A DNA stretch of 5,874 nt, taken from the NCBI GenBank assembly GCA_003447545.1, contig DLYX01000443.1, positions 1-5,874 on the forward strand. Reading direction: 5' to 3'. Below, piece after piece: positions 1 to 5,874 of this stretch; the stretch's first letter is position 1, and each line of letters opens with the position of its first letter. Made by a program: the position numbers and the translations under genes. The DNA comes from Deltaproteobacteria bacterium. Lineage in GTDB: Bacteria; Desulfobacterota; Binatia; UBA12015. The notes under the pieces were generated by a model. The model did not search any database. It saw only the letters and a list, made by a program, of their open reading frames with translations, and was not told the origin of the DNA.

Positions 1-3000
1 GCCGGACCAGCGAATATCGGCCCGGTCTGCGGTGTTAGATACCGATACGGAATCGACGGCGGCCGACAGTGTAAGCCATCCGCACTGGATGGGTGTGTGG
101 AACTCTTGGGATGATTGGCTGAACAGTCCTGCGATTACTTCGACCTATGAGAAAGGTCGGCAGAGTCGTTTTCGCCGCTGGCTGGTTTCCCATCCTGACG
201 CCTCCGCAAGGGAGAACATGAATTTGGCTACCACGGCTTCATCGGGTGATCTGGTGGAAATGCTCAACCTGCCGGATGATTCCACGGGGCAGGGATCGGT
301 GGCAGTTCCTGCGGTCGAGACGCCGGAAGGACGTTACGCCTGGTGGATTACTGGAGAGAACCAGAAGGCATTCATTGCTGCTTCTGAGGATGTGGATGAT
401 GATTTTGAGCGACTGCACCATCGTTCCCACTGGAGCGGAACGCATCTCAACTGGCTGGATGGCATGACCGCTGCGCCCACCACTGATGAAGCCTATAATA
501 AAGCTGTAACGCTCAAGAGCTACGGACTTGGTGAGCATGATCAAAGACTCAACAAAGAGGTGAAAAAACGTTACCATGACCTGACGACGCGCTCTCTGGG
601 TGTGCTCTCTAACGTACGTCACGGCGGGTTGAAAAAAGATCTTAATTTACTGTTGGAGAATCCGGTATTACCGAATGAGTTCGGGACCTTTCGTGCTAGC
701 AATCCTGGTGGAAACATCATTCCCATCCGTGCCAATGCCGGCTATTTGCCGTCGCCCTACTACCCTCAAAACAACAACTTCACCTCCTGGTATAAACTGC
801 ACCAGTATTACCAGCTGTACCGGGGTGGGGGGAATGAAACGGCGGCGGATTGTTTTCCCATGCCATTCCACAGCGCTGGCTTATGGGGAAGTAAACAGGA
901 ACCTAACATCAACTTCAACTGGCACAGGCAGAATCTCGATTACTACGGCATTGGGCGCACTCCGATCGTCACCCGGCTGATGCTGGTGTTCTCGACGCGA
1001 CGTGTGAAGTCGGCTGACGGAGTGAACTACGATTATAAGATCGGGGTCAACCCGGTGGTGGCGCTTTGGAACCCGTACAATGTCAATTTATACTCCCCGC
1101 GGTTATGGATCCACATTGTGCCGGGTGCCTTGCAGGTGAAGACCTACCTCAATGGAAATGTTCATAATGACTGGAGGCGGCTCGGTGAGCTGAATCTGAA
1201 TGTTTACCCGATGGAGGGGCCGGCGTTGGCTACTACACCGATTGTTCTCAAGCCGGGGGAGACGCGTATTTACTCGGCGGTCACGGGCTTTATCCATGCC
1301 CATGGGTTCCGGCATGTTGAGCTTTACCCGGGTTATCAGGCACCTGACGCGGAAGGTGGATTTGATTACGATATCCAGGGGCTTACTGGGGTGCCCGGTA
1401 GTTCCCGTGTCGAGCTTGCGATGCGGTTTAACGATCAGCGGACGGACCACGGCGGGCAGTACCAGATGTACTGGACGGTGCGTAATGCGCAGACAGGAAA
1501 TGGCCAGCGATATAACGAGCTCGCAGGCAATCCCGTGATGGATGGAAAACCGATCTATCTGGCCGAGGACAGCGGTGGTGAGCGGGTGTTATTTTCCAAT
1601 AGCTCGGAGAGGGTTCCCTTTGCCAATTTCCAGTTTGCGATGAAGTCTGGTGAGGATTTGCGGAATCCGGGGGAGGAGTATGAGGGTGATGACTTCCGCT
1701 GCCGGAATTTTATCCATGCGAATCCAGCGAACCAGCGTGCGATGTATGGTGAGGCGACCAAGCGGATGCGTGGCATGTCGCAGTACCATGTGCAGATCGA
1801 TACCGGAGTGGGGAACTCGGTGAGCCCGGACTTTGATCCGGCTACGAACCGGAACTACATCGGCAGTGCGATTTCATTGGGGGGATCGCGTTGGCCGGGA
1901 CAGACGCGTGTGGTGACCAATGAGTTTCCTGTTGTTCCGGTCACATCCATCGCCTCGCTGATGCACTTCAAGCTGAACCCCGGGGATAGCCGGAACTTTG
2001 GCACGGGTCGGCACCTGTGGGAGGTTTCAGCCAATCAAGCGCTGGCGATTGGCAACTCCTTTGCGCATCCCTTGATCGGCGGTGGAAATATCTATCAGGA
2101 CGTGGAGGATGCTGCTTGTCGGGGAAATCCCATCCAGATGAAGCTGATCCGGGATTTTCACGATCATGCGTATTTGAACAACGATGCCTTGTGGGACGAC
2201 TGGTATTTTTCCGGGATCACAAGGGAAGACCAGGGGCTGTGGCAGAGTGGCAGAACGATGTCGAAAGTGGTTGCTGATTTTGAAAACGGGCAAGGGAAGC
2301 TGGCGAATCCGAATTTGGTTCCATGGACAAGATCCTTGGCTGAGAATGAATCTATCGAGGACCTGTTAGTCGATGGCGGCGTGCCCAAAGTGGGAGCATG
2401 GAAAACCTCGGCGCGCTATATGATGTTGCGTGGTGCGTTTAACATCAACTCCACCTCGGTGGATGCCTGGAAAGCCTTTCTTTCCGGAATGCAGGATGAG
2501 GAATTTGTCTATACCGACGAGAATGGTCGGACCAAGGTGGCGACTGTGTCCAGCGGGCGTGTGTTGTTTTCCAGGTTCTCCCTGCCGGCATCGGCTGGTG
2601 AGGGGGCGAATGCGGGTGATGCGGATTCCTGGTTGGGGGTGCGGATGCTGACAGACAAGCAGATCGATCGTTTGGCAAGGGAGTGTGTCAGGCAAGTCAA
2701 GGAGCGCGGGCCGTTTCTTAATATGTCTGACTTTGTGAACCGTCGGCTTGCCGATGATGAGACCGGTGTCTGTGGTGCGCTGCAGGCTGCCATCGACTGG
2801 GATGAGTTTCTCGGTCGAACTCCGGATAGCAGTGATGATGAATCGATCAATGGTCGCTACAAGGGTGGCGATGACTACATCACCAGTGACAAAATTGGCG
2901 ACTGGGATCTGGAGTTTCCGCTCGCTGCCCAAGGATCGCGGTTCACTGGGATTCCCGGCTACCTGACGCAGGCGGATGTGCTCAAGCGTATTGGTAACCA

Positions 3001-3238
3001 GATTGTCCCGCGTGATGATACCTTCACTGTGCGTGCCTACGGGGAGGCACAAGACTCGGCTGGTAATGTGACTGCCCGTGCCTGGTGCGAGGCTGTGGTG
3101 CAGAGGGTTCCGGAATACCTCGATGCGGTTGATGCGCCGGAAACGGCGTATGCCGGATTGACATCGGAGGTGAACAAAACCTACGGTCGTAAGATGCGTC
3201 TCGTCAGCTTCCGCTGGTTAAGCGGTGATGAAATTTGA
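1..3238 (+). CDS. Verru_Chthon cassette protein A (5'-partial)
   Basis: Recognised from its whole-length pattern as the largest member of the Verrucomicrobiota Verru_Chthon cassettes, whose smaller members carry prepilin-type N-termini; biological function is not established. The frame (codons begin at base 2) is open to the left edge without a stop. The first possible start in view, GTG at 32, is therefore internal, and the N-terminus, where a prepilin-like or membrane segment would sit, is missing. Numbering from the GTG, 1068 residues are visible. Hallmarks are a NLDYYGIGRTPIVTRL stretch, LWNPYNV at 345-351, NINSTSVDAWKAFLSG at 804-819, a helical TDKQIDRLA to FVNRRLAD block at 874-908, a GIPGYLTQADVL motif, a beta-rich DTFTVRAYGEA to AVVQRV segment at 996-1026, and the ending SFRWLSGDEI. 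No transmembrane segment is visible. The 804-1026 region resembles the SAM-like part and C-terminus of GspK pseudopilins (inference). The next gene starts on this stop codon, indicating an operon. The family call is secure; the role is not. Confidence 0.85.
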   Translation, partial: PDQRISARSAVLDTDTESTAADSVSHPHWMGVWNSWDDWLNSPAITSTYEKGRQSRFRRWLVSHPDASARENMNLATTASSGDLVEMLNLPDDSTGQGSVAVPAVETPEGRYAWWITGENQKAFIAASEDVDDDFERLHHRSHWSGTHLNWLDGMTAAPTTDEAYNKAVTLKSYGLGEHDQRLNKEVKKRYHDLTTRSLGVLSNVRHGGLKKDLNLLLENPVLPNEFGTFRASNPGGNIIPIRANAGYLPSPYYPQNNNFTSWYKLHQYYQLYRGGGNETAADCFPMPFHSAGLWGSKQEPNINFNWHRQNLDYYGIGRTPIVTRLMLVFSTRRVKSADGVNYDYKIGVNPVVALWNPYNVNLYSPRLWIHIVPGALQVKTYLNGNVHNDWRRLGELNLNVYPMEGPALATTPIVLKPGETRIYSAVTGFIHAHGFRHVELYPGYQAPDAEGGFDYDIQGLTGVPGSSRVELAMRFNDQRTDHGGQYQMYWTVRNAQTGNGQRYNELAGNPVMDGKPIYLAEDSGGERVLFSNSSERVPFANFQFAMKSGEDLRNPGEEYEGDDFRCRNFIHANPANQRAMYGEATKRMRGMSQYHVQIDTGVGNSVSPDFDPATNRNYIGSAISLGGSRWPGQTRVVTNEFPVVPVTSIASLMHFKLNPGDSRNFGTGRHLWEVSANQALAIGNSFAHPLIGGGNIYQDVEDAACRGNPIQMKLIRDFHDHAYLNNDALWDDWYFSGITREDQGLWQSGRTMSKVVADFENGQGKLANPNLVPWTRSLAENESIEDLLVDGGVPKVGAWKTSARYMMLRGAFNINSTSVDAWKAFLSGMQDEEFVYTDENGRTKVATVSSGRVLFSRFSLPASAGEGANAGDADSWLGVRMLTDKQIDRLARECVRQVKERGPFLNMSDFVNRRLADDETGVCGALQAAIDWDEFLGRTPDSSDDESINGRYKGGDDYITSDKIGDWDLEFPLAAQGSRFTGIPGYLTQADVLKRIGNQIVPRDDTFTVRAYGEAQDSAGNVTARAWCEAVVQRVPEYLDAVDAPETAYAGLTSEVNKTYGRKMRLVSFRWLSGDEI
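3224..3229 (+). promoter_or_regulatory. Candidate ribosome binding site inside the end of the cassette A gene
   Basis: GGTGAT matches the downstream part of the extended Shine-Dalgarno sequence (AGGAGGTGATC). It ends five bases before the TTG at 3235 but 14 and 17 bases before the ATGs at 3244 and 3247. Together with the TTGA stop/start overlap, it favours the TTG as the start of the following gene. The match is short and may be chance, since it lies in coding sequence. Confidence 0.4.
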
Positions 3239-3942
3239 ATGCCATGATGTTACCGATTTCTATCAGAAAATGTGGACTAACCTTGCTGGCGGGCATGTTT
3301 GCATGTGGTGTGGCTTCTGCCGCGCCTGAAGATAAGAAGATCTATCAGATCCGGTGTGCTGCGACGGGAATTGTCGGCGGGCATCATATCCTGTGGCTGC
3401 GGACGGGTGTGGGAAAAAAGCCCGTTCAAGTGCAGCTCAACACGCGTGTGTTTAGTGCGCCCGTCAAATACAAGGGGGTGCCCGTGGCGCAGTTTTTCCC
3501 CACAAAAGCAGCTGCCATGGCGGAGAAACCTCCCAAGCCGATTGCCGAGGTGAAGTTGACGGGTCGGTCGGTAATGATCGTATTCCAGCCTCGGAAGGAC
3601 GCTTCTGGCTACGAGGTGAGCACAACTGCAGAGAAGAATTTCCCCTTTGGTTCGTTCCGGGTGGTGAATTTCTCAAAGGATAAGGTACGTATGGACATGG
3701 GAGATAAAAAGAGAGTGATACCACCTGCGAAATCGATCACTTACCGTTTCCTCAAGGGCAACAAGGCGTTGCCGGTCAGCATCATCGTGCGCAGTGCCAA
3801 GACAGGTAAGCCACGATACGTCAGGCGCAGCAACTGGTCGATCGCGCCGACCCAGCGCGAGCTTGTGTTACTCTTACCGAATCCCGAAAATGGACTGGTG
3901 CGGGCGAAGCATTTTGTCGATTCAAAGATCGAGAGGGAATGA
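3235..3942 (+). CDS. Secreted basic protein of unknown function, coupled to the Verru_Chthon cassette
   Basis: I do not recognise a named family. From TTG 3235 the product has 235 residues. Residues 1-29 form a signal peptide: a short n-region ending IRK, a hydrophobic stretch CGLTLLAGMFACGV, and cleavage probably after ASA at 27-29. C24 lacks a proper lipobox (MFAC), so a lipoprotein is unlikely. The mature part is rich in Lys/Arg and predicted mostly beta. A central segment, GSFRVVNFSKDKVRMDMG at 139-156, reads like two strands of a small beta-sandwich, followed by a C-terminal block SNWSIAPTQRELVLLLP at 199-215. The start is ambiguous: TTG 3235 gives a 4-base TTGA overlap with the upstream stop and has a plausible ribosome site, while ATG 3244 or 3247 would shorten the n-region and also leave a working signal peptide. 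Tight coupling implies it acts with the cassette in the periplasm or at the cell surface; this is inference. Confidence 0.7.
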   Translation: MNAMMLPISIRKCGLTLLAGMFACGVASAAPEDKKIYQIRCAATGIVGGHHILWLRTGVGKKPVQVQLNTRVFSAPVKYKGVPVAQFFPTKAAAMAEKPPKPIAEVKLTGRSVMIVFQPRKDASGYEVSTTAEKNFPFGSFRVVNFSKDKVRMDMGDKKRVIPPAKSITYRFLKGNKALPVSIIVRSAKTGKPRYVRRSNWSIAPTQRELVLLLPNPENGLVRAKHFVDSKIERE

Positions 3943-3944
3943 AG

Positions 3945-4042
3945 AGTAGGGCGAGTTTGCAACTTGCCGACAACTCATGGAGTAATCAAGCTTGGCTGGC
4001 CATATCACAAATCCTGCCGGCAAGTTACAAAATTGCCCTACT
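3945..4042. repeat. Long imperfect inverted repeat / hairpin just downstream of the cassette operon
   Basis: The arms 3945-3969 (AGTAGGGCGAGTTTGC then AACTTGCCG) and 4018-4042 (ending GCCCTACT) are reverse complements over 25 positions with three differences. As RNA one becomes a G-U pair, leaving two mismatches, at 3955 and 3960. The enclosed 48 bases hold smaller palindromes: ACTC-ATG-GAGT at 3973-3983, CAAGCTTG at 3987-3994 and TGGCCA at 3997-4002. The element begins two bases after the stop of the preceding gene. No T-tract follows, so it is not a textbook intrinsic terminator. A transcript-end or stabilising hairpin, or a small MITE-like mobile element with terminal inverted repeats, are the main alternatives. 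I see no convincing flanking target duplication; only a non-adjacent GAAT occurs on both sides. Confidence 0.7.
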
Positions 4043-4066
4043 GAATATGCGTGACATGGTGATCCC

Positions 4067-4072
4067 TATAAT
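4067..4072 (+). promoter_or_regulatory. Candidate -10 box (TATAAT) for the AraC-family gene
   Basis: A perfect TATAAT lies 23 bases before the ATG at 4096, which would give a short leader of roughly 15 bases. No good -35 is found at 16-18 bases upstream: the region there is AATATG, at the foot of the inverted repeat at 3945-4042. The absence of a -35 fits a promoter that needs an activator, possibly the AraC protein itself (inference). TAAT-TAG-ATTA at 4069-4079 forms a short dyad overlapping the box. Confidence 0.45.
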
Positions 4073-4095
4073 TAGATTAAAGCACAATCCACTCG

Positions 4096-5019
4096 ATGAG
4101 CAAGCCACAGGATAAATCATCTCCCAACAATGGTTCCGGAGGCAGGAAGCCATTATCAGACGTGCGCGTTTTTGGCGACCGCACTGAGGCTGAGGTGGTG
4201 CAGGCGTATCGTGAGGAGGGTCGTCCGTGGCTGCGCGACCAGCCGGTATGTGAGTTGCTCGCCCAGCACTATATTCTACACGCTGGAATCATGCACGGGC
4301 AGTTTCCGCTTGAGATTGTGCGTAAGGATCTGTCTGGCACGTTTATGCTCGCCTGTTTTGGTGGACAGGGAAAAGTCCTCTCGGATGGTCGCTGGATCAC
4401 CATCAAGGCAGGTCAGGCGTGTTTGCAGCCGCCGTTTGCAGCCAACGCGCTGAAGTGTGTGAAAGGCAAGCCGTGGGATTTCTGCTGGGTGAGATATGTC
4501 GAGTCGCGGGATTCTTTGCCGATTGTTTCAGAAATTTCTCCCGTGCGCGGATCTTATCAGGCCGAGCCACTGCATGTGGCGATTCAGGGTTTGATTGCGG
4601 AATCGACAGGGGCGGCGGTGCCGGCATCCCAGCACCACTGGGTGGAACTGATCCACCACTACGTGTTACGATTTGCCCAGCCGCACCAGGAGGACGAGAG
4701 GCTGTTCAAGCTCTGGCATCAGGTGGAAAAAAACTTGGGTGCCGACTGGTCACTCACGGATTTGTCTAGCACGGCATTTCTCAGCGATGAGCACCTGCGC
4801 AGGTTGTGTAAGAAGCAGCTTGGCCGCAGTCCGGTGCAACACCTGACATTCTTGCGCATGCAGCGGGCCAGTGAACTGCTGGCCACCACCGGGGACAAGA
4901 TTGATACCATCGCCGATCAGGTCGGCTACGCCAGTGGGGCCCATTTTTCCAACGCCTTTACCAAGTGGGTGGGCATACGTCCGTCGGAGTACCGCGAGGG
5001 AAGAGCGGGCGGGGAGTAA
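4096..5019 (+). CDS. AraC/XylS-family transcriptional regulator
   Basis: A 307-residue DNA-binding regulator of usual size for the family. Residues 1-22 are polar and probably disordered. Residues about 60-135 resemble the cupin-like AraC ligand-binding domain, with the strand-rich GKVLSDGRWITIKAGQACL at 92-110 followed by PPFAANALK and WDFCWVRY. Residues about 205-300 are the AraC DNA-binding domain. Helix-turn-helix 1 is at 218-245 (WSLTDLSSTAFLSDEHLRRLCKKQLGRSP, quoted in part), linked through LTFLRMQRASELL to helix-turn-helix 2 at 268-291, with the family signature KIDTIADQVGYAS...HFSNAFTKWVGIRPSEYR. Family knowledge: such proteins usually sense a sugar or small metabolite and activate adjacent catabolic or surface-protein genes. 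The ligand cannot be read from sequence. ATG 4096 has no Shine-Dalgarno; an internal GTG at 4162 is the only nearby alternative and is also unsupported. It is flanked by gaps on both sides, so it is probably monocistronic. Family call very secure; target unknown. Confidence 0.95.
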   Translation: MSKPQDKSSPNNGSGGRKPLSDVRVFGDRTEAEVVQAYREEGRPWLRDQPVCELLAQHYILHAGIMHGQFPLEIVRKDLSGTFMLACFGGQGKVLSDGRWITIKAGQACLQPPFAANALKCVKGKPWDFCWVRYVESRDSLPIVSEISPVRGSYQAEPLHVAIQGLIAESTGAAVPASQHHWVELIHHYVLRFAQPHQEDERLFKLWHQVEKNLGADWSLTDLSSTAFLSDEHLRRLCKKQLGRSPVQHLTFLRMQRASELLATTGDKIDTIADQVGYASGAHFSNAFTKWVGIRPSEYREGRAGGE

Positions 5020-5085
5020 GCTGAGAAGAGGCTTGGTTGGTCGGGGTGATGGATCGAGTGATGTGGATAATGCGCATGTGGTGGT

Positions 5086-5116
5086 GGGTTGGCCGTATAG
5101 ACAGGTCGGCCAATTC
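5086..5116 (+). terminator. Possible terminator hairpin after the AraC-family gene
   Basis: GGGTTGGCCG (5086-5095) can pair with CGGCCAATTC (5107-5116) to form a ten-pair stem containing two G-U pairs, with an 11-base loop. The core TTGGCCG/CGGCCAA is perfect. It starts 67 bases after the stop of the regulator gene. Only a weak TTTT (5124-5127) follows, about seven bases after the stem, so termination efficiency is uncertain. A binding site for a dimeric regulator upstream of the next gene is an alternative. Confidence 0.4.
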
Positions 5117-5162
5117 TGTGCCATTTTAGGGTTCTGATGTGTCGGGGCTACTCATCTTTTCA

Positions 5163-5191
5163 TTGTAAGCCCTTCCTAATGTCGCAATAAA
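5163..5191 (+). promoter_or_regulatory. Weak candidate promoter for the PEP-CTERM gene
   Basis: TTGTAA at 5163-5168 and AATAAA at 5186-5191 each match four of six positions of the sigma-70 boxes and are 17 bases apart. Transcription would start near 5198, about ten bases before the ATG at 5208. The region 5187-5207 is A-rich and has no Shine-Dalgarno, so the gene would be read from a short leader. Matches of this quality arise by chance, and I found no sigma-54 type TGGC-N-TTGC site here. Apart from this and the hairpin at 5086-5116, I see nothing else in the 188-base gap. Confidence 0.25.
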
Positions 5192-5207
5192 AAAACACTA
5201 ACACATC

Positions 5208-5874
5208 ATGAAAAATACAATAATCGGTGCCCTCGTGGCATTAGGAACAATGATTAGCGTAAGCGCTGCTGTCATAGCCGATGGCGACGTCATCAAGTTA
5301 GATTTCGCCACCGCTGGCGATGGTGACGGTGGCTCCATCGCGGATTGGAATCAGGTAAGCACAGGTTTAAACACCACGGGCATCACCGCAGGAAACGTGA
5401 AGCTGCACGGCGGCGGAACTGTCGATGGCGTGACAATTGCCTTCACAAACCTACAGACTGGATCGTTTAACAACGATGGGGGTGCCGCAAATTGGGGTGG
5501 AACGGCTGCCGACGCCTATTACGAGCTCGCGACTGATGACATTTACTTTCATAACGATGCCGATGCCGCCGACTTCAGCGTCACCTTTGGCGGCCTTGAC
5601 GACAGCCTGAGCTACAACCTCCGGTCTTACACCTTAATCGGCAATAGCGGCGGTACCACTTATACCTACAGCGTGTCCGATGGTGGCGGAACGCAGAACT
5701 ACAGCGGAACGAATACCAGCCGTTGGACCGCGGGAACGCTGGAAGCGGCTGGAACGGTGTTCTCGGATCTTCAGACCGACGGAAGCGGCAACATCACCGT
5801 GACCTACTCAGATCCAAACGCATTGGCAATGAACGCGATCGTTCTTGAAGCAGTGCCCGAGCCATCCACCACCG
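5208..5874 (+). CDS. Secreted acidic PEP-CTERM sorting-domain protein (3'-partial)
   Basis: An open frame of 222 codons plus one base runs from ATG 5208 to the right edge with no stop. Residues 1-20 are a signal peptide (MKNT, then a hydrophobic IIGALVALGTMISV, cleavage probably after VSA). The mature protein is predicted to be an all-beta domain, with segments such as VIKLDFATAGDGDGG at 28-42, FSVTFGGLDDSLSYNLRSYT at 123-142 and ITVTYSDPNALAMNAIVLEA at 196-215; these are typical of beta-sandwich ectodomains of verrucomicrobial PEP-CTERM proteins. It is strongly acidic (about 24 Asp/Glu against 5 Lys/Arg) and has no cysteine. It breaks off at VPEPSTT (216-222), the start of the PEP-CTERM tripartite signal. 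A hydrophobic helix and Arg cluster should follow just outside the window. In known PEP-CTERM systems an exosortase processes this tail and the protein is displayed or released at the surface. Specific function unknown; carbohydrate binding or a matrix role is speculative. A second in-frame ATG (residue 15) would destroy the signal peptide. Confidence 0.85.
   Translation, partial: MKNTIIGALVALGTMISVSAAVIADGDVIKLDFATAGDGDGGSIADWNQVSTGLNTTGITAGNVKLHGGGTVDGVTIAFTNLQTGSFNNDGGAANWGGTAADAYYELATDDIYFHNDADAADFSVTFGGLDDSLSYNLRSYTLIGNSGGTTYTYSVSDGGGTQNYSGTNTSRWTAGTLEAAGTVFSDLQTDGSGNITVTYSDPNALAMNAIVLEAVPEPSTT

Noticed and set aside
32..34. GTG as the true start of the first gene
   Set aside because: The frame continues upstream without a stop to base 2. 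The encoded residues lack the prepilin-like or signal N-terminus expected for the family, so the gene is cut by the window edge.
2366..3052. A 228-codon open frame on the minus strand
   Set aside because: It lies wholly opposite the conserved C-terminal part of the cassette A gene. Its translation is Arg/Pro/Thr/Ile-rich without domain motifs, as expected for an antisense shadow of a GC-rich gene.
3258..3306. Lipoprotein signal in the secreted protein (Cys at residue 24)
   Set aside because: The residues before the Cys are MFA rather than a lipobox such as LAG or LSA, and a good signal peptidase I site (ASA) follows directly.
3937..4046. GAAT on both sides of the inverted repeat as a target-site duplication
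   Set aside because: The left copy (3937-3940) is four bases away from the repeat end while the right copy is adjacent; four bases in common is expected by chance.
4750..5124. A 124-codon minus-strand frame opposite the end of the AraC gene
   Set aside because: It is the antisense of the DNA-binding domain, with no recognisable motif and no promoter or ribosome site.
5061..5129. A 22-codon open frame (MWIMRMWWWVGR...)
   Set aside because: It has no ribosome binding site, an odd Trp-rich composition, and overlaps the hairpin at 5086-5116; most likely chance.
4871..5137. An 88-codon plus-strand frame running past the end of the AraC gene
   Set aside because: Most of it overlaps the well-supported helix-turn-helix coding region in another frame and the rest has no protein-like features.

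Overview
The window most likely comes from a Verrucomicrobiota genome, probably the Verrucomicrobiae (Rubritalea/Akkermansiaceae-like lineages). Two signs point there. The long first gene has the characteristic body and C-terminus of 'Verru_Chthon cassette protein A', a family recognised essentially only in that phylum. The last gene ends in a VPEPSTT tail, the verrucomicrobial style of PEP-CTERM surface-sorting signal. All four genes lie on the + strand; I see no RNA gene, CRISPR array or transposase.

Layout. (1) 1-3238: a 5'-truncated Verru_Chthon cassette protein A, open in frame to the left edge. (2) 3235-3942: a secreted basic protein of about 235 residues and unknown function. It overlaps the stop of the first gene by the 4-base TTGA, so the two are almost certainly co-transcribed. 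(3) 3943-4095: a gap of 153 bases containing a striking 25-bp imperfect inverted repeat (3945-3969 with 4018-4042), then a perfect TATAAT box before the next gene. (4) 4096-5019: an AraC/XylS-family regulator with an N-terminal cupin-like sensor half and a C-terminal double helix-turn-helix. (5) 5020-5207: a gap of 188 bases with one GC-rich hairpin and an A-rich stretch before the next start. (6) 5208-5874: a secreted, very acidic, cysteine-free beta-rich PEP-CTERM protein, cut by the right edge inside its sorting signal.

How the genes may work together. Genes 1 and 2 look like the 3' end of a pseudopilin-type cassette operon; the other cassette members are expected upstream. The C-terminal third of protein A carries features reminiscent of the minor pseudopilin GspK, which suggests a tip or assembly role in an envelope-spanning filament; this is inference. 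The AraC regulator and the PEP-CTERM protein appear to be separate transcription units, and the regulator could control either neighbour or itself. The theme of the window is export and surface display. I do not see a complete new system here. The most unusual points are the hairpin element and the cassette with its uncharacterised partner.
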